Origin: Microbacteriaceae bacterium X2B
GTDB lineage: Bacteria; Actinomycetota; Actinomycetes; Actinomycetales; Microbacteriaceae
Assembly: GCA_005502445.1 (NCBI GenBank)
Contig: SCPB01000006.1
Coordinates: forward strand, 22,152 to 86,151
Direction: 5' to 3'
Length of the DNA: 64,000 nt
Below the pieces are notes generated by a model. It was given only the letters and a program-made list of their open reading frames with translations. It was not told the origin of the DNA and made no database searches. The position numbers and the translations under genes are program-made. This document shows, one piece after another, positions 19,302 to 29,955 of this stretch. Numbering within the stretch: the stretch's first letter is position 1; every line of letters begins with the position of its first letter.

Positions 19302-19946
19302 ATGGCGATCGGCGCATCTCGGCTGTACCTCTGCACCGACGCACGAACCCGCCAGGCCGACTTCTCGCAGTTCGTCGACGCCGCCTTCGCGGGCGGCGTC
19401 GACATCATCCAATTGCGCGACGCCAGCCTCGAGGCCGCCGACGAACTCGAGGCACTGGTCGTCCTCGCGGAGGCGGCCGAACGACACGGCAAGCTCTGGG
19501 CGGTCAACAACCGGGCCGACATCGCTGCGGCCTCGCGCGCGCCCGTCCTGCACCTCGGGCAGAGGGATCTGCCGCGCGCCGCCGCCCGGTCGATCATCCA
19601 TCCGACCACGGCCATGGGGCTCTCCACCCACACTCGGGCGCAGGTGGATGCCGCGCTCGCGGACGACCTGCTCGACTACTACTGCGTGGGTCCGGTGTGG
19701 GCCACCCCGACGAAGCCCGGCCGGGATGCCGTCGGGGTCGAGCTCGTCGAGTACGCCGCGTCGCGCGCGTCGTCTCCCGAGCGGGATCGTCCGTGGTTCG
19801 CCATCGGCGCCATCGATCTTTCCACGGTGTCGCAGGTCGTCGATTCCGGGGCGCGCCGCATCGTCGTCGTGCGGGCGATCACTGAGGCGAGCGACCCCGC
19901 CGAGGCTGCCCGGCGGCTCTGCGCGGCCCTTCCGGACCTCTACTAG
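19302..19946 (+). CDS. thiE: Thiamine phosphate synthase
   Basis: 214-residue (beta/alpha)8 enzyme that joins HMP-PP and thiazole phosphate. Signatures are [31 protein letters not shown] and [16 protein letters not shown]. The ATG is 6 nt after TAGGGT (19290-19295), with no room or motif for a second riboswitch, so thiE appears to be expressed from a leaderless promoter independent of the divergent TPP element. ThiC/ThiD genes are not in the window. Confidence 0.94.
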   Translation: MAIGASRLYLCTDARTRQADFSQFVDAAFAGGVDIIQLRDASLEAADELEALVVLAEAAERHGKLWAVNNRADIAAASRAPVLHLGQRDLPRAAARSIIHPTTAMGLSTHTRAQVDAALADDLLDYYCVGPVWATPTKPGRDAVGVELVEYAASRASSPERDRPWFAIGAIDLSTVSQVVDSGARRIVVVRAITEASDPAEAARRLCAALPDLY

Positions 19947-20007
19947 TCCGTGGTGCCGGGGCCTTTTCCGCCGATCGCTCGCACGAGCATCCGCCCGCCC
20001 GGAACGC

Positions 20008-21489
20008 TCACCCGCCCGTCGTGAGCTCGCCGCGCGACCGCTCGGGCGAGTGCAGGCGGCTCAGGATGCGATCGGCGCTGACGGGCGTGCGGCGGTCGAC
20101 GAGCGAGACGATGACGCTCGTGAGGGTCGCGAACGAGATCGTCCAGAGGCCGGGCTGCGCGAGCAGAGTCGGCAGCGGGCCCGTGCCCGGGCCGAGCGCA
20201 GCCGACCCGATGAGGGCCGCGGTGCACAGACCAGCGCCCACGATCATGCCCGCGATCGCGCCGCGTGCGGTGAGGCGGCGCCACCAGATGCCGAGCAGGA
20301 TGACCGGCGAGAGCGCGGAGGCCGCGAACACGAAGACCGTGCCGACCGAGGCCACGAGGCCCTGCGGTGCCGTCGCGAGGGCCACGACGAGCGGCACGAG
20401 CGTGCAGAACACGGCCGCCCACCGGAAGGAGGTGACCGTGCCGTGGAAGAGATCCTGGCTGACGGCGCTCGAGAGCGAGACGACCAGCCCGGAGGACGTG
20501 CCGAGGAAGGCGGCGAGGGCGCCCGCGACGACGAGCGCCGTGAGCAGGTCGCCGGGCGGCCCGGGGATGAGTCGCGACGGCAGCTGGAGCGCCACCGTAT
20601 CGGCGACACCAGGGGCCGCGAGATCGGGCGCTGCGATGCGCGCGATGAGCCCAATCGTGCTCGAGGCGATGTAGAAGGCGCTGATGAGCACGATCACGCC
20701 GACGGTCGTCCAGCGCGCCGAGCCGCCCGTCGGGCTCGTGTAGAACCGCACGAGCACGTGGGGCAGCCCCGCCGTGCCCATCAGCAGCGCGATGAGCAGC
20801 GAGGTCGTCGCGTAGGTGTCGAGGCCGGCCGGACCGAGATCCTGCGGGAAGACGAGCGCCGGATCGATCTCGGGCTCGCTGCCGCGGAGCGTGATCGTGA
20901 AGAAGATCGCGGGCACGGCGAGCGCGGCGAGCTTCAGCCAGAACAGGAAGGCCTGCACGAAGGTGATCGAGCGCATTCCGCCGGCGGCGACGGATCCGCC
21001 GACGACGAGCGCGACCGTCGTCGCGCCGACCCAGGGCGGGATGTCCGCGATGACGGTGAGCGCGAGCGACGCCCCGTGCAGCTGGGGCACGATGTACAGC
21101 CAGCCGATGATGAGCACGAGCGCGCTCGTCAGGCGCCGCGCGGTGAGCGAGTCGAGTCGGGCGTGGATGAAGTCGGGGATCGTGTACGCGCCGCTGCGTC
21201 GGAGCGGCGCGGCGACGAGCATCAGCACGAGCAGGTATCCCGCGGCGTAGCCGATCGGGAACCAGAACGCGTCGGAGCCGGACAGCAGGACGAGCCCCGA
21301 GAGCCCGAGGAAGGTCCCGGCGGAGAGGTACTCGCCGCTGATCGCGGAGGCGTTCCAGACCGGCCGCACGGTGCGGGAGGCGACGAAGAAGTCTCCGGTG
21401 GTGCGCGAGATGCGAAGACCCCAGATGCCGATGATGGCGGTCACGACGACGACCGCGACGATCGCCCCGATCGAGAGCGCCGCGCTCAC
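20008..21489 (-). CDS. Sodium:solute symporter, cation/acetate or monocarboxylate (ActP/MctC-like)
   Basis: 493-residue SSS-family transporter with about 13 helices. The N-terminus has TTGDFFVASRTVRPVWNASAISGEYLSAGTFLG, characteristic of the ActP/MctC branch (acetate, propionate, pyruvate), and MGTAGLPHVLVRFYTSPTGGSARWTT of the Na+-linked core. Last gene of a six-gene minus-strand cluster after a DUF485 protein, the partner often found with ActP. GTG start, 13 nt after DUF485. Substrate inferred as a short carboxylate. Confidence 0.87.
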   Translation of the reverse strand: MSAALSIGAIVAVVVVTAIIGIWGLRISRTTGDFFVASRTVRPVWNASAISGEYLSAGTFLGLSGLVLLSGSDAFWFPIGYAAGYLLVLMLVAAPLRRSGAYTIPDFIHARLDSLTARRLTSALVLIIGWLYIVPQLHGASLALTVIADIPPWVGATTVALVVGGSVAAGGMRSITFVQAFLFWLKLAALAVPAIFFTITLRGSEPEIDPALVFPQDLGPAGLDTYATTSLLIALLMGTAGLPHVLVRFYTSPTGGSARWTTVGVIVLISAFYIASSTIGLIARIAAPDLAAPGVADTVALQLPSRLIPGPPGDLLTALVVAGALAAFLGTSSGLVVSLSSAVSQDLFHGTVTSFRWAAVFCTLVPLVVALATAPQGLVASVGTVFVFAASALSPVILLGIWWRRLTARGAIAGMIVGAGLCTAALIGSAALGPGTGPLPTLLAQPGLWTISFATLTSVIVSLVDRRTPVSADRILSRLHSPERSRGELTTGG

Positions 21490-21502
21490 CGGCCCGCCCC
21501 GC

Positions 21503-21916
21503 TCACTCGTGCTCCACGAGCTGGGTGAACCGGCCCTCGAGGCGCTGGGAGGCGAGGGTGTAGCCGATCGCCCAGACGATCATGAGCGGGTAGAAGCCGT
21601 AGGCGTGGATGAGCCATGAGAGCGGCACGCCGCCGATCGCGATCGCATCCAGCAGCGGTAGGCGGCTCATCACCACCGCCACGAGCACCAGGGCGACGGC
21701 GAACGACACGAGGCACATGATTGCGAGCCGGCCGTGGGCCCGCATGAGGGTGCGGGTGAAGAGCGTCTCGGCCTCGCCGACGGCCCAGCGGCCCGCGCGC
21801 GCCGGGGGCTCGGTTCGCGCGCTCACCGCGTCGACCGAGGTCACGCGCTCACGCTGCGGGCGCGCGGCTCCGCGGCGGCGATCGGCGGCGGGGCCCGCCG
21901 CGCCGTGCTCGGTCAC
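21503..21916 (-). CDS. DUF485 family small membrane protein
   Basis: 137-residue protein with a basic, disordered N-terminal half (about 45 residues) and two hydrophobic helices (about 65-90 and 100-125) around the DUF485 pattern; family members precede actP-type symporter genes. Here the N-terminal extension is longer than in E. coli YjcH (about 104 aa). GTG start overlaps the response-regulator stop (GTGA). Probably an accessory subunit of the adjacent symporter; mechanism unknown. Confidence 0.75.
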   Translation of the reverse strand: MTEHGAAGPAADRRRGAARPQRERVTSVDAVSARTEPPARAGRWAVGEAETLFTRTLMRAHGRLAIMCLVSFAVALVLVAVVMSRLPLLDAIAIGGVPLSWLIHAYGFYPLMIVWAIGYTLASQRLEGRFTQLVEHE

Positions 21917-22677
21917 CGCCCGCCCTCGCGCGGCCGGAGCATAGCCTCGCGCACGATCGGGATCGACCGGCGGCTCACGGGAACCTCCTCGCCCGCGACC
22001 GTGAGCGTCGGATGCGCGCCCACGAGCTTCACGGCCGTGATCGCGTCCCGCAGGACGAGGTACGAGCGGTGCACGCGGATGAACCCCACGCCCTGCCAGC
22101 GCTGCTCGAGCTCGGAGATCGGCTCTCGGACGAGGTGGCTCTCGGTCGCGGTGACCAGTCGCGAGTAGTCGCCCTGCGCCTGCACCCAGTGCACCTCGCT
22201 GCGGTGCACGACGCGCAGGGTGTTGCCCACCCGGACGGGGATGCTCTCGTCCGGCGGCTCCTCCGTGTCGACGGGGCCGTCGCGCAGCGCGAGGATGCGG
22301 CCGACCGCGCGTCGCAACCGTTCGCGCCGGATGGGCTTGAGGATGAAGTCGACGGCCTGCACGTCGAAGGCCTCGATCGCGCCGGCCTCGTCGGCCGTCA
22401 CGAAGACGATCGCGGGCGGCTCGGCGAAGCGGGAGACCGCGCGCGCCAGATCGAAGCCCGAGAGCCCCGGCATGTGGATGTCGAGGAAGGCCGCATCGAC
22501 CTCGTGCTCGGCGAGCAGCCGCAGGGCTTCCGAGCCCGTCGCCGCGCGCAGGATCTCGCGCACCCGCGGATCGCCGCGCAGCAGCGATTCGAGCTCGTCG
22601 AGCACGCGCCGCTCGTCGTCCGCGATGAGCACGTCGATCGCGCGCGTCGACTCGCCGGCCTCCACGCGCGCGGTCAC
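21913..22677 (-). CDS. LytTR-type response regulator
   Basis: 254-residue regulator. The receiver domain (about 15-130) has acidic pocket residues in IADDERR, the phospho-acceptor in FLDIHMPG and the Lys in ILKPIRR. The DNA-binding LytTR domain (about 150-250) has VHWVQAQGDYSRLVT and FIRVHRSYLV. GTG start overlaps the kinase stop. Together with the kinase and a CstA-family transporter in the same operon, it parallels E. coli BtsSR/BtsT and YpdAB, which sense pyruvate. Confidence 0.92.
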   Translation of the reverse strand: MTARVEAGESTRAIDVLIADDERRVLDELESLLRGDPRVREILRAATGSEALRLLAEHEVDAAFLDIHMPGLSGFDLARAVSRFAEPPAIVFVTADEAGAIEAFDVQAVDFILKPIRRERLRRAVGRILALRDGPVDTEEPPDESIPVRVGNTLRVVHRSEVHWVQAQGDYSRLVTATESHLVREPISELEQRWQGVGFIRVHRSYLVLRDAITAVKLVGAHPTLTVAGEEVPVSRRSIPIVREAMLRPREGGR

Positions 22678-23900
22678 GAGCCCGACGCCCGCTCGGTCTC
22701 GTTGAACGGCTGCGATTTGGGGATGCGCATCCTCACCATCGTCCCGGCTCCCTCGTTCGTCTCGATGACGAGCGCGTGGTCGTCGCCGTAGATGCTCCGC
22801 ACCCGGGCGTCGACGTTCCGCAGCCCGATGTGGTCGGTGCGCTCGGACTCCGTGAGCAGCTCGCGCAGCGCCGACGGCAGCATGCCGACGCCGTCGTCGT
22901 CGACCGTGATCTCGGTGTGGGTGCCGTCGTCGCGCGCGGCGATGACGACGGTGCCGCCCGTCTCGCGGGGCTCGAGCCCGTGCCGGATGGCGTTCTCGAC
23001 GAGCGGCTGCAGACTCAGGAACGGGATGACCGTCGCCAGGGTCTCGGGCTCGATCCGAAGGGTGACGCTCAGGCGCTCCTCGAAACGGGCGCGCTCGAGC
23101 TCGACGTACGAGTGGACGCTCGTCAGCTCGTCGGCGAGCGTCGTGAACTCGCCCTGCGAGCGCAGGGTGTACCGGATGAAGTCGGCGAAGTCGAGCAGGA
23201 GGTCGCGCGCCCGCTCGGCGTCGGTGCTCGTGTAGGAGGCGATGACGCTCAGGGCGTTGTAGATGAAGTGGGGGCTGATCTGGGCGCGCAGCGCCCGCAG
23301 CTCGGCCTCGGCGAGGGCTGCGCGCGAGGTCTCGAGCTCGCCGAGCTCGATCTGGGCCCCGCACCACGCGGCGACCTCGGTCGTCGCGCGCACGAGCGGC
23401 GCCTGCACCCGGGTCGCGAACGTGACGATCGCGCCGACCACGCGTCCGTTGGCGACCACGGGAGCCCCCACGGCCTGGGGGGCGTCGCCCTCGTCGCCTC
23501 CGACCGGCCCGCGCGGAGCATCCGCCCCCGCCGACCGCGTCGTCAGCAGCTGACGCTGGCCCGTCTCGATGACGCGCGCCGCGACGCGCGCCGCGACCGG
23601 GGCGAGGTCGCCGCGCCCGTCGAGGGCGACGACGCCGCCGCGGTCGGCGACGGCGATGGCCTCGCTTCCGAGGAGGGTGCGCAGGTACCGGCTCGCCCGG
23701 TGCGCGCCCTCGCCTTCGAGTCCGCCGCGCAGGTGCACGGCTGCGCGCGAGGCGAGTGAGAGGGTGCGGAAGGTTGCGCGCTCGGCATCGCTCCCGAGGT
23801 CGCCGCTGCCGCGCGCCTGCCGCCGGATCAGCTGCGCGAGCAGGGTGACGGCGATGCCGAGCGCGAAGGCGGCGACGGCGACGAGCGCGGCGTCAAGCAT
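22674..23900 (-). CDS. LytS-type sensor histidine kinase
   Basis: 408-residue sensor kinase. It has one N-terminal helix (about 3-25), a GAF-like sensor region (about 45-190), then the His_kinase box with phospho-accepting His in LRAQISPHFIYNALSVI, and a HATPase domain with LQPLVENAIRHGLEP and GVGM. Unlike LytS/BtsS it lacks the 5TM-5TMR sensor, so the signal is probably cytoplasmic. Located between the transporter genes and its regulator; likely controls them. Confidence 0.92.
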   Translation of the reverse strand: MLDAALVAVAAFALGIAVTLLAQLIRRQARGSGDLGSDAERATFRTLSLASRAAVHLRGGLEGEGAHRASRYLRTLLGSEAIAVADRGGVVALDGRGDLAPVAARVAARVIETGQRQLLTTRSAGADAPRGPVGGDEGDAPQAVGAPVVANGRVVGAIVTFATRVQAPLVRATTEVAAWCGAQIELGELETSRAALAEAELRALRAQISPHFIYNALSVIASYTSTDAERARDLLLDFADFIRYTLRSQGEFTTLADELTSVHSYVELERARFEERLSVTLRIEPETLATVIPFLSLQPLVENAIRHGLEPRETGGTVVIAARDDGTHTEITVDDDGVGMLPSALRELLTESERTDHIGLRNVDARVRSIYGDDHALVIETNEGAGTMVRMRIPKSQPFNETERASGS

Positions 23901-23923
23901 GGGCGCTCCTCGTCAGGTCGTCG

Positions 23924-24171
23924 TCAGCAGCACCGGGCCCCGGGGTTCTGGTCCTGCTCGTTCATTCTGCACCGCCAGAACTCCCGCTCGGACATGGGCT
24001 CCACCTCTGCGCCGTGCGTGGCGGCGTGGTGGTCGAGGTAGACGCGGTAGGCGGTGTCGCCCATGAGCTCGTGCAGGTACCAGGCGACGGCGCGGCCCGC
24101 CCTCCCGAGCGCGGCGGCGCCCGCCCGGACCGAGCTGGTCCGGGCGGGTCGCCGTGCTGCGCTGGCCGTCA

Positions 24172-24172
<1 letters not shown>
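23924..24172 (-). CDS. YbdD/YjiX family (DUF466) protein
   Basis: 82-residue protein with the family core AWYLHELMGDTAYRVYLDHH and the invariant tail REFWRCRMNEQDQNPGARCC. This family is encoded next to CstA/BtsT transporters and is thought to assist them. ATG 24172 overlaps the cstA stop by one base. A 12-bp-stem hairpin lies in its first codons (24120-24148). Confidence 0.88.
24120..24148. repeat. 12-bp-stem perfect hairpin at the cstA/ybdD junction
   Basis: Bases 24120-24131 pair perfectly with 24137-24148 around a 5-nt loop (GAGCT). On the transcribed (minus) strand it begins 24 nt after the cstA stop and sits in codons 9-18 of the DUF466 gene. There is no U-tract. Position parallels the hairpins at 1413-1453 and 8582-8623. 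Confidence 0.85.
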
Positions 24173-26457
<2,285 letters not shown>

Positions 26458-26494
26458 CGTTCTCCTCCAGGGGGTCGCGTCATTGCGTGAGGTC

Positions 26495-26500
26495 ACCCTA
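26495..26500 (-). promoter_or_regulatory. Candidate -10 element for cstA
   Basis: TAGGGT on the minus strand (26500-26495) is 38 nt upstream of the cstA ATG. The matching -35 window (about 26518-26523) reads CTCCGC and is poor, as expected for an activator-dependent promoter. The direct repeats at 26546-26579 lie about 23 nt further upstream. Confidence 0.4.
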
Positions 26501-26545
26501 GGAACCGGCGCGTGCTCGCGGAGGGCGCAGCCGACGGGCGGCTGT

Positions 26546-26579
26546 TCGGTGCGACGAACGGCGGATCGGTGCGACGAAC
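26546..26579 (-). promoter_or_regulatory. Candidate LytTR operator: two 14-bp direct repeats, 20-bp period
   Basis: TCGGTGCGACGAAC occurs at 26546-26559 and again, identically, at 26566-26579. LytTR regulators bind pairs of direct repeats about two helical turns apart. The pair is about 90 nt upstream of the cstA start codon and just upstream of a weak promoter, so it is a plausible target of the LytTR protein encoded in the same cluster. Confidence 0.55.
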
Positions 26580-26692
26580 TGCGAGGCGAGCTGCGCCGCG
26601 AGCTGCACCGCCGACGCGGGGCGGACGAGGGCGTCGCGGAGCCGGCGACCGGCGGGGCGCCGACCGCCGCATCCCGGTTATGTAAAAAATCA

Positions 26693-26744
26693 TTGACAAG
26701 ATGTCCGCTGCGCTTTACTTTAGACATGTCAGCAATTCTTGACA
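26693..26744 (+). promoter_or_regulatory. Strong promoter with repeated GACA/TGTC operator-like sites
   Basis: TTGACA (26693-26698) and TACTTT (26716-26721) have 17-nt spacing in an unusually AT-rich stretch. GACA-AGA-TGTC (26695-26705) overlaps the -35, GACATGTC (26723-26730) lies just after the -10, and TGTCA(26728-26732)...TGACA(26740-26744) forms a further dyad. This fits autorepression by the Xre protein encoded in the downstream gene pair. Confidence 0.6.
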
Positions 26745-26774
26745 TCCGCATCGATCGAGCAGAGGGAGTCCGCC

Positions 26775-27215
26775 GTGGCCCACGAGGAGAAGGGGGCGTG
26801 GATCGGCCTCATCGTCGGCGTCATCACCGCGGCCGTGTACGGCATCGTGCTCATCGGCCGCGCGGCCGGCGGGCCCCTCGTCGACGCGCCGTACGTCGAC
26901 GCGATGCTGTGGAGTATCGGCGCCGGCGTCGGCGCCGGCGTCGTCGTCACGATCGTCGTCACGATCGCGGTCGGCATCCTGACCCGCCGCGACGGGCACG
27001 GCAGCGACGTCCGCGACCGGCAGATCAGCGCCCGGGCCGAGCACGCCGCGCGCTCCGTCTTCGTGATCGGCGCCCTCGCCGCCCTCGTGCTCGCGCTCGT
27101 GGAGGCCGATCACTTCTGGATCGCCAACGCGCTCTTCCTCGGCTTCTTCGCCTCCTCGGTGCTCGAGGGCGTGACGAAGATCGCTTCCTACCGCGGGGGA
27201 GTTCCCTCGTGGTGA
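26775..27215 (+). CDS. Small four-helix membrane protein paired with an Xre regulator
   Basis: 146-residue protein with four hydrophobic helices (about 8-30, 40-65, 92-112, 117-135) separated by short loops and a charged cytoplasmic loop (RRDGHGSDVRDRQISARAE). It resembles DUF2178-like proteins that are often followed by a short Xre repressor. GTG 26775 follows GAGGGAG; an alternative TTG at 26739 would lie within the promoter region. Function unknown; the stop overlaps the regulator start (GTGA). Confidence 0.7.
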   Translation: MAHEEKGAWIGLIVGVITAAVYGIVLIGRAAGGPLVDAPYVDAMLWSIGAGVGAGVVVTIVVTIAVGILTRRDGHGSDVRDRQISARAEHAARSVFVIGALAALVLALVEADHFWIANALFLGFFASSVLEGVTKIASYRGGVPSW

Positions 27216-27457
27216 AGCCCACGCGCGTCCAGAACCGGATCCGCGCCCTGCGCTTCGCTCACGGCGAGCTGACTCAGGCCGAGCTCGCCGAGCGCATCGG
27301 CGTCACCCGCCAGACCGTCAACGCGATCGAGCAGGGCAAGTACTCGCCCTCGCTCGAGGTCGCTTTCCAGATCGCGCGCGTCTTCGGGGTTCCGCTCGAC
27401 GACGTGTTCCACTACCCGGCCGGCGCGTCAGCGCCGCATCCCGAACGGAGGCACTGA
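27212..27457 (+). CDS. Xre-family HTH transcriptional regulator (YozG-like)
   Basis: 81-residue DNA-binding protein consisting almost only of a Cro/CI helix-turn-helix: LTQAELAERIGVTRQTVNAI then EQGKYSPSLEVAFQIARVFG and the short tail PLDDVFHY, the pattern of the small YozG/Xre group. It is translationally coupled to the membrane-protein gene and probably represses the promoter at 26693. Its stop overlaps the start of the oxidoreductase gene (TGATG). Confidence 0.88.
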   Translation: MKPTRVQNRIRALRFAHGELTQAELAERIGVTRQTVNAIEQGKYSPSLEVAFQIARVFGVPLDDVFHYPAGASAPHPERRH

Positions 27458-28485
27458 TGTCGAGAGACACGACCGAGGTGCGGGGCTCGGTTCCCGCCCT
27501 GCCGACGACGATGCGCGCGCTCGTGCAGTCGGCCTACGGCGGCACCGAGGCGCTGCGCCTCACGACGGCACCGGTGCCGCGACCCGGCCCGAAGCAGGTG
27601 CTCGTGCGAGTCGAGGCGGCGAGCCCCGACTCGGGAACCGTGCACCTCATGACCGGGCGGCCTCGACTGCTGCGGCTGTTCCTCGGGCTGACGCGCCCCC
27701 GACAGCCGATCCCGGGCCTGGCTTTCGCCGGCCGGGTCGTCGCGGTCGGCGCGGCCGTCGAGAGCTGCGCCGTCGGCGATGCGGTCGCCGGCTCGGCGCC
27801 CGGCGCCTTCGCCGAGTACGTCGTCGCGAGCCCGGCCAAGCTCGCGCGCATCCCCGACGGGGTCTCGATGACGGATGCCTCGGCTCTGCCGATCTCGGCC
27901 GTGACCGCCCTGCAGGCCCTCCGCGACGCAGCCCGGGTGCGGGACGGGCAGCGCGTACTGGTCATCGGCGCCGGGGGCGGTGTCGGGTCGTACCTCGTGC
28001 AGCTCGCCGTCGCGATGGGCGCGCGCGTCACGGGCGTCGCGAGTACCGCGAAGGCCGCCCACGTGCGCGCCCTCGGCGCCGAGAGGGTCATCGACTACCG
28101 AGTACAACCGGGGCCGGAGGGCTGGGGGCGCTTCGACATCGTCGTCGACACCGCCGACGGCCGAGGACTCTCCGTGCTGCGCCGACTGCTCGAGCCGACC
28201 GGCGCGCTCGTCATCGTCGGTGCCGACCACGTCGGTGGCCCGCTGCTCGACGGCGTCGACCGCCAGCTGCGCGCGCTGCTGCTGAATCCCTGGGTGCGGC
28301 ACCGGCTCGCGGCCTCGGTGCAGCGCGAGACGGGTGCCGATGTCGACGTGGTGCTCGAGCACCTCGCGGAGGGGCGCATCACGGCGGCCGTCGAGCAGGT
28401 CGTGCCCCTCGACGGCGCGATCGAGGCGATCGGGCGACTGCAGCGCCGCGAGGTGAGCGGCAAGATCGTCATCGGGCTGGGGTGA
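27457..28485 (+). CDS. Zinc-independent MDR family NAD(P)-dependent oxidoreductase (quinone reductase-like)
   Basis: 342-residue medium-chain dehydrogenase/reductase. It has the MDR entry ALVQSAYGGTEALRL, FAGRVVAVGAAV, the nucleotide loop VIGAGGGVGSYLVQLAVAMG and a C-terminal VSGKIVIGLG. The zinc ligands of alcohol dehydrogenases are absent, so it belongs to the quinone-oxidoreductase-like branch. It is the third gene of a coupled set with the membrane protein and Xre repressor. Confidence 0.85.
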   Translation: MSRDTTEVRGSVPALPTTMRALVQSAYGGTEALRLTTAPVPRPGPKQVLVRVEAASPDSGTVHLMTGRPRLLRLFLGLTRPRQPIPGLAFAGRVVAVGAAVESCAVGDAVAGSAPGAFAEYVVASPAKLARIPDGVSMTDASALPISAVTALQALRDAARVRDGQRVLVIGAGGGVGSYLVQLAVAMGARVTGVASTAKAAHVRALGAERVIDYRVQPGPEGWGRFDIVVDTADGRGLSVLRRLLEPTGALVIVGADHVGGPLLDGVDRQLRALLLNPWVRHRLAASVQRETGADVDVVLEHLAEGRITAAVEQVVPLDGAIEAIGRLQRREVSGKIVIGLG

Positions 28486-28518
28486 TCGCGCTGCGGAACG
28501 CGGACGCCGGGTGCGGGC

Positions 28519-29028
28519 TCAGCCGCCGACGCCCTCGAGGCTTCCGGTGACCTTCCCGGAGGGGTCGTAGATCACGCACAGGATCTCGCGGTCGCCGCCG
28601 GACCAGCTGCCCTCGGTCGGGAAGTAGTAGCTGAAGTCGTAGATCGACTGCTCGTAGGCGGTGCCCACGAAGGTCTCGAACCCGGCCAAGCACTCCTCGT
28701 CGGCGCGAGAGAGGATATCCTCGTCGCCGGGGTACTCGGTCTCGGTGAGGATAACCGAGGCGTACACCTCGCTGTCGTGCGGGCCCTCGCACGGCGTCGT
28801 CGGCACCGTCTCGACCTCCTCGGCCGCCTCGGCATCGTTCAGGCAGTCGCCCACGCGCACGGTGAACACATCGGTCGAATCGTTGCCCTCGACGACCGCA
28901 CCGCCCTCGTCGCGGATCGCCTGCCCGCCGCCTGCGAGCTGGTTCAGGAGGCTGCAGCCGCTCAGTGCGACGGTGGTCGCGGCGATCGCCAGCACGGCGA
29001 CGGCGCGGCCGAGAGGGGCGCGGGCCAT
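28519..29028 (-). CDS. Septum-formation-like lipoprotein
   Basis: 169-residue predicted lipoprotein: signal peptide MARAPLGRAVAVLAIAATTV followed by lipobox ALSGC. The mature part has a Cys-containing domain (RVGDCLND, TPCEGPHDSEVYASV, ADEECLAGFETFVGT, REILCVIYDP), which matches the actinobacterial septum-formation family pattern. ATG 29028 gives a proper signal peptide and follows AAGGCGAGAGAC; GTG 29070, which overlaps the hisN stop, is an alternative. Surface-exposed; role in division is by family name only. Confidence 0.75.
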   Translation of the reverse strand: MARAPLGRAVAVLAIAATTVALSGCSLLNQLAGGGQAIRDEGGAVVEGNDSTDVFTVRVGDCLNDAEAAEEVETVPTTPCEGPHDSEVYASVILTETEYPGDEDILSRADEECLAGFETFVGTAYEQSIYDFSYYFPTEGSWSGGDREILCVIYDPSGKVTGSLEGVGG

Positions 29029-29066
29029 GTCTCTCGCCTTCTCGATCAGTGGTCGTGGATCATGCC

Positions 29067-29903
29067 TCACGGCTCATCGTGCCTGTTCCGCGCGACGATC
29101 GCCAGAACCGCGTCGTGCAGCAGGCCGTTCGTCGCGAGCGCGCTGCCGTGCCACGGCCCCGGCTCGCCGTCGACCGAGCTGAAGCGACCGCCCGCCTCCT
29201 CGACGATCGGCTGCAGCGCCGCCATGTCGTATGGCTGCAGATCGAACTCGCCCGCGACGTCGATGACGCCCTCCGCGACGAGCATGTACGACCACATGTC
29301 GCCGATCGCGCGCGACCGCCACGCGGCGCGCGTGAGCGACACGAGCTCGTCGAGGCGACCCGCGTCGTGCCATCCGGGCAGGCTGTTGTACGAGATCGAG
29401 GCGTCGGCGAGATCGCGCACGCCGCTGACCTGCAGGCGGCGGGCATCCTGATCGGGGTGGCCGCCCGTGCGCCGCGTGAACGCGCCGAGCCCGCGCGCGC
29501 CCCACCAGCGCTGCTGCAGGGCGGGAGCGCTGACGACGCCCACGACCGGCTCGCCGTCGATCGCGAGCGCGATGAGCGTGCCCCAGACCGGCATGCCGCG
29601 CAAGAAGTTGGCGGTGCCGTCGATCGGGTCGATGATCCATTGGCGGCGGGTGCCCGCGCCCGAGCCGGCAGCGGTGCCGAACTCCTCGCCCAGGATTCCG
29701 TCGTCCGCCCGCGCGGCCGCGAGCCCCTCCCGGATCACCCGCTCGACCGCCTGATCTGCGTCGGTCACCGGCGTGCGGTCGGGCTTCGTCGACACCTCGA
29801 GGTCGACGGCACGGAAGCGGTCGAGCGAGACGGCATCGGCTCGGCGGGCGAGATCGAGCGCGAGCTCGAGGTCGGCGGCGAGGTCGGCGGCGAGATCGGT
29901 CAC
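29067..29903 (-). CDS. hisN: Inositol monophosphatase family protein, probable histidinol-phosphatase
   Basis: 278-residue Mg2+-dependent phosphatase. Metal ligands are in GILGEEFGT and WIIDPIDGTANFLRG, and the second motif appears as WSYMLVAEGVIDVAGEF with Asp at the expected place shifted to E/D context. Gene order aroA-rsgA-this gene is the usual one for HisN in actinobacteria. The GTG start is 6 nt after TAGCCT on the complement, a leaderless arrangement. Inositol phosphatase activity remains possible. Confidence 0.85.
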   Translation of the reverse strand: MTDLAADLAADLELALDLARRADAVSLDRFRAVDLEVSTKPDRTPVTDADQAVERVIREGLAAARADDGILGEEFGTAAGSGAGTRRQWIIDPIDGTANFLRGMPVWGTLIALAIDGEPVVGVVSAPALQQRWWGARGLGAFTRRTGGHPDQDARRLQVSGVRDLADASISYNSLPGWHDAGRLDELVSLTRAAWRSRAIGDMWSYMLVAEGVIDVAGEFDLQPYDMAALQPIVEEAGGRFSSVDGEPGPWHGSALATNGLLHDAVLAIVARNRHDEP

Positions 29904-29955
29904 GAGCCCAGGCTAGTGCGGGCCGCGACGCGTCGCTCTCGGCGCCGACGGCCCG

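Noticed and set aside
26581..26612. Further repeats of GCGAGCTGC upstream of cstA
   Set aside because: Short, GC-rich and imperfect; frequent by chance in this sequence.
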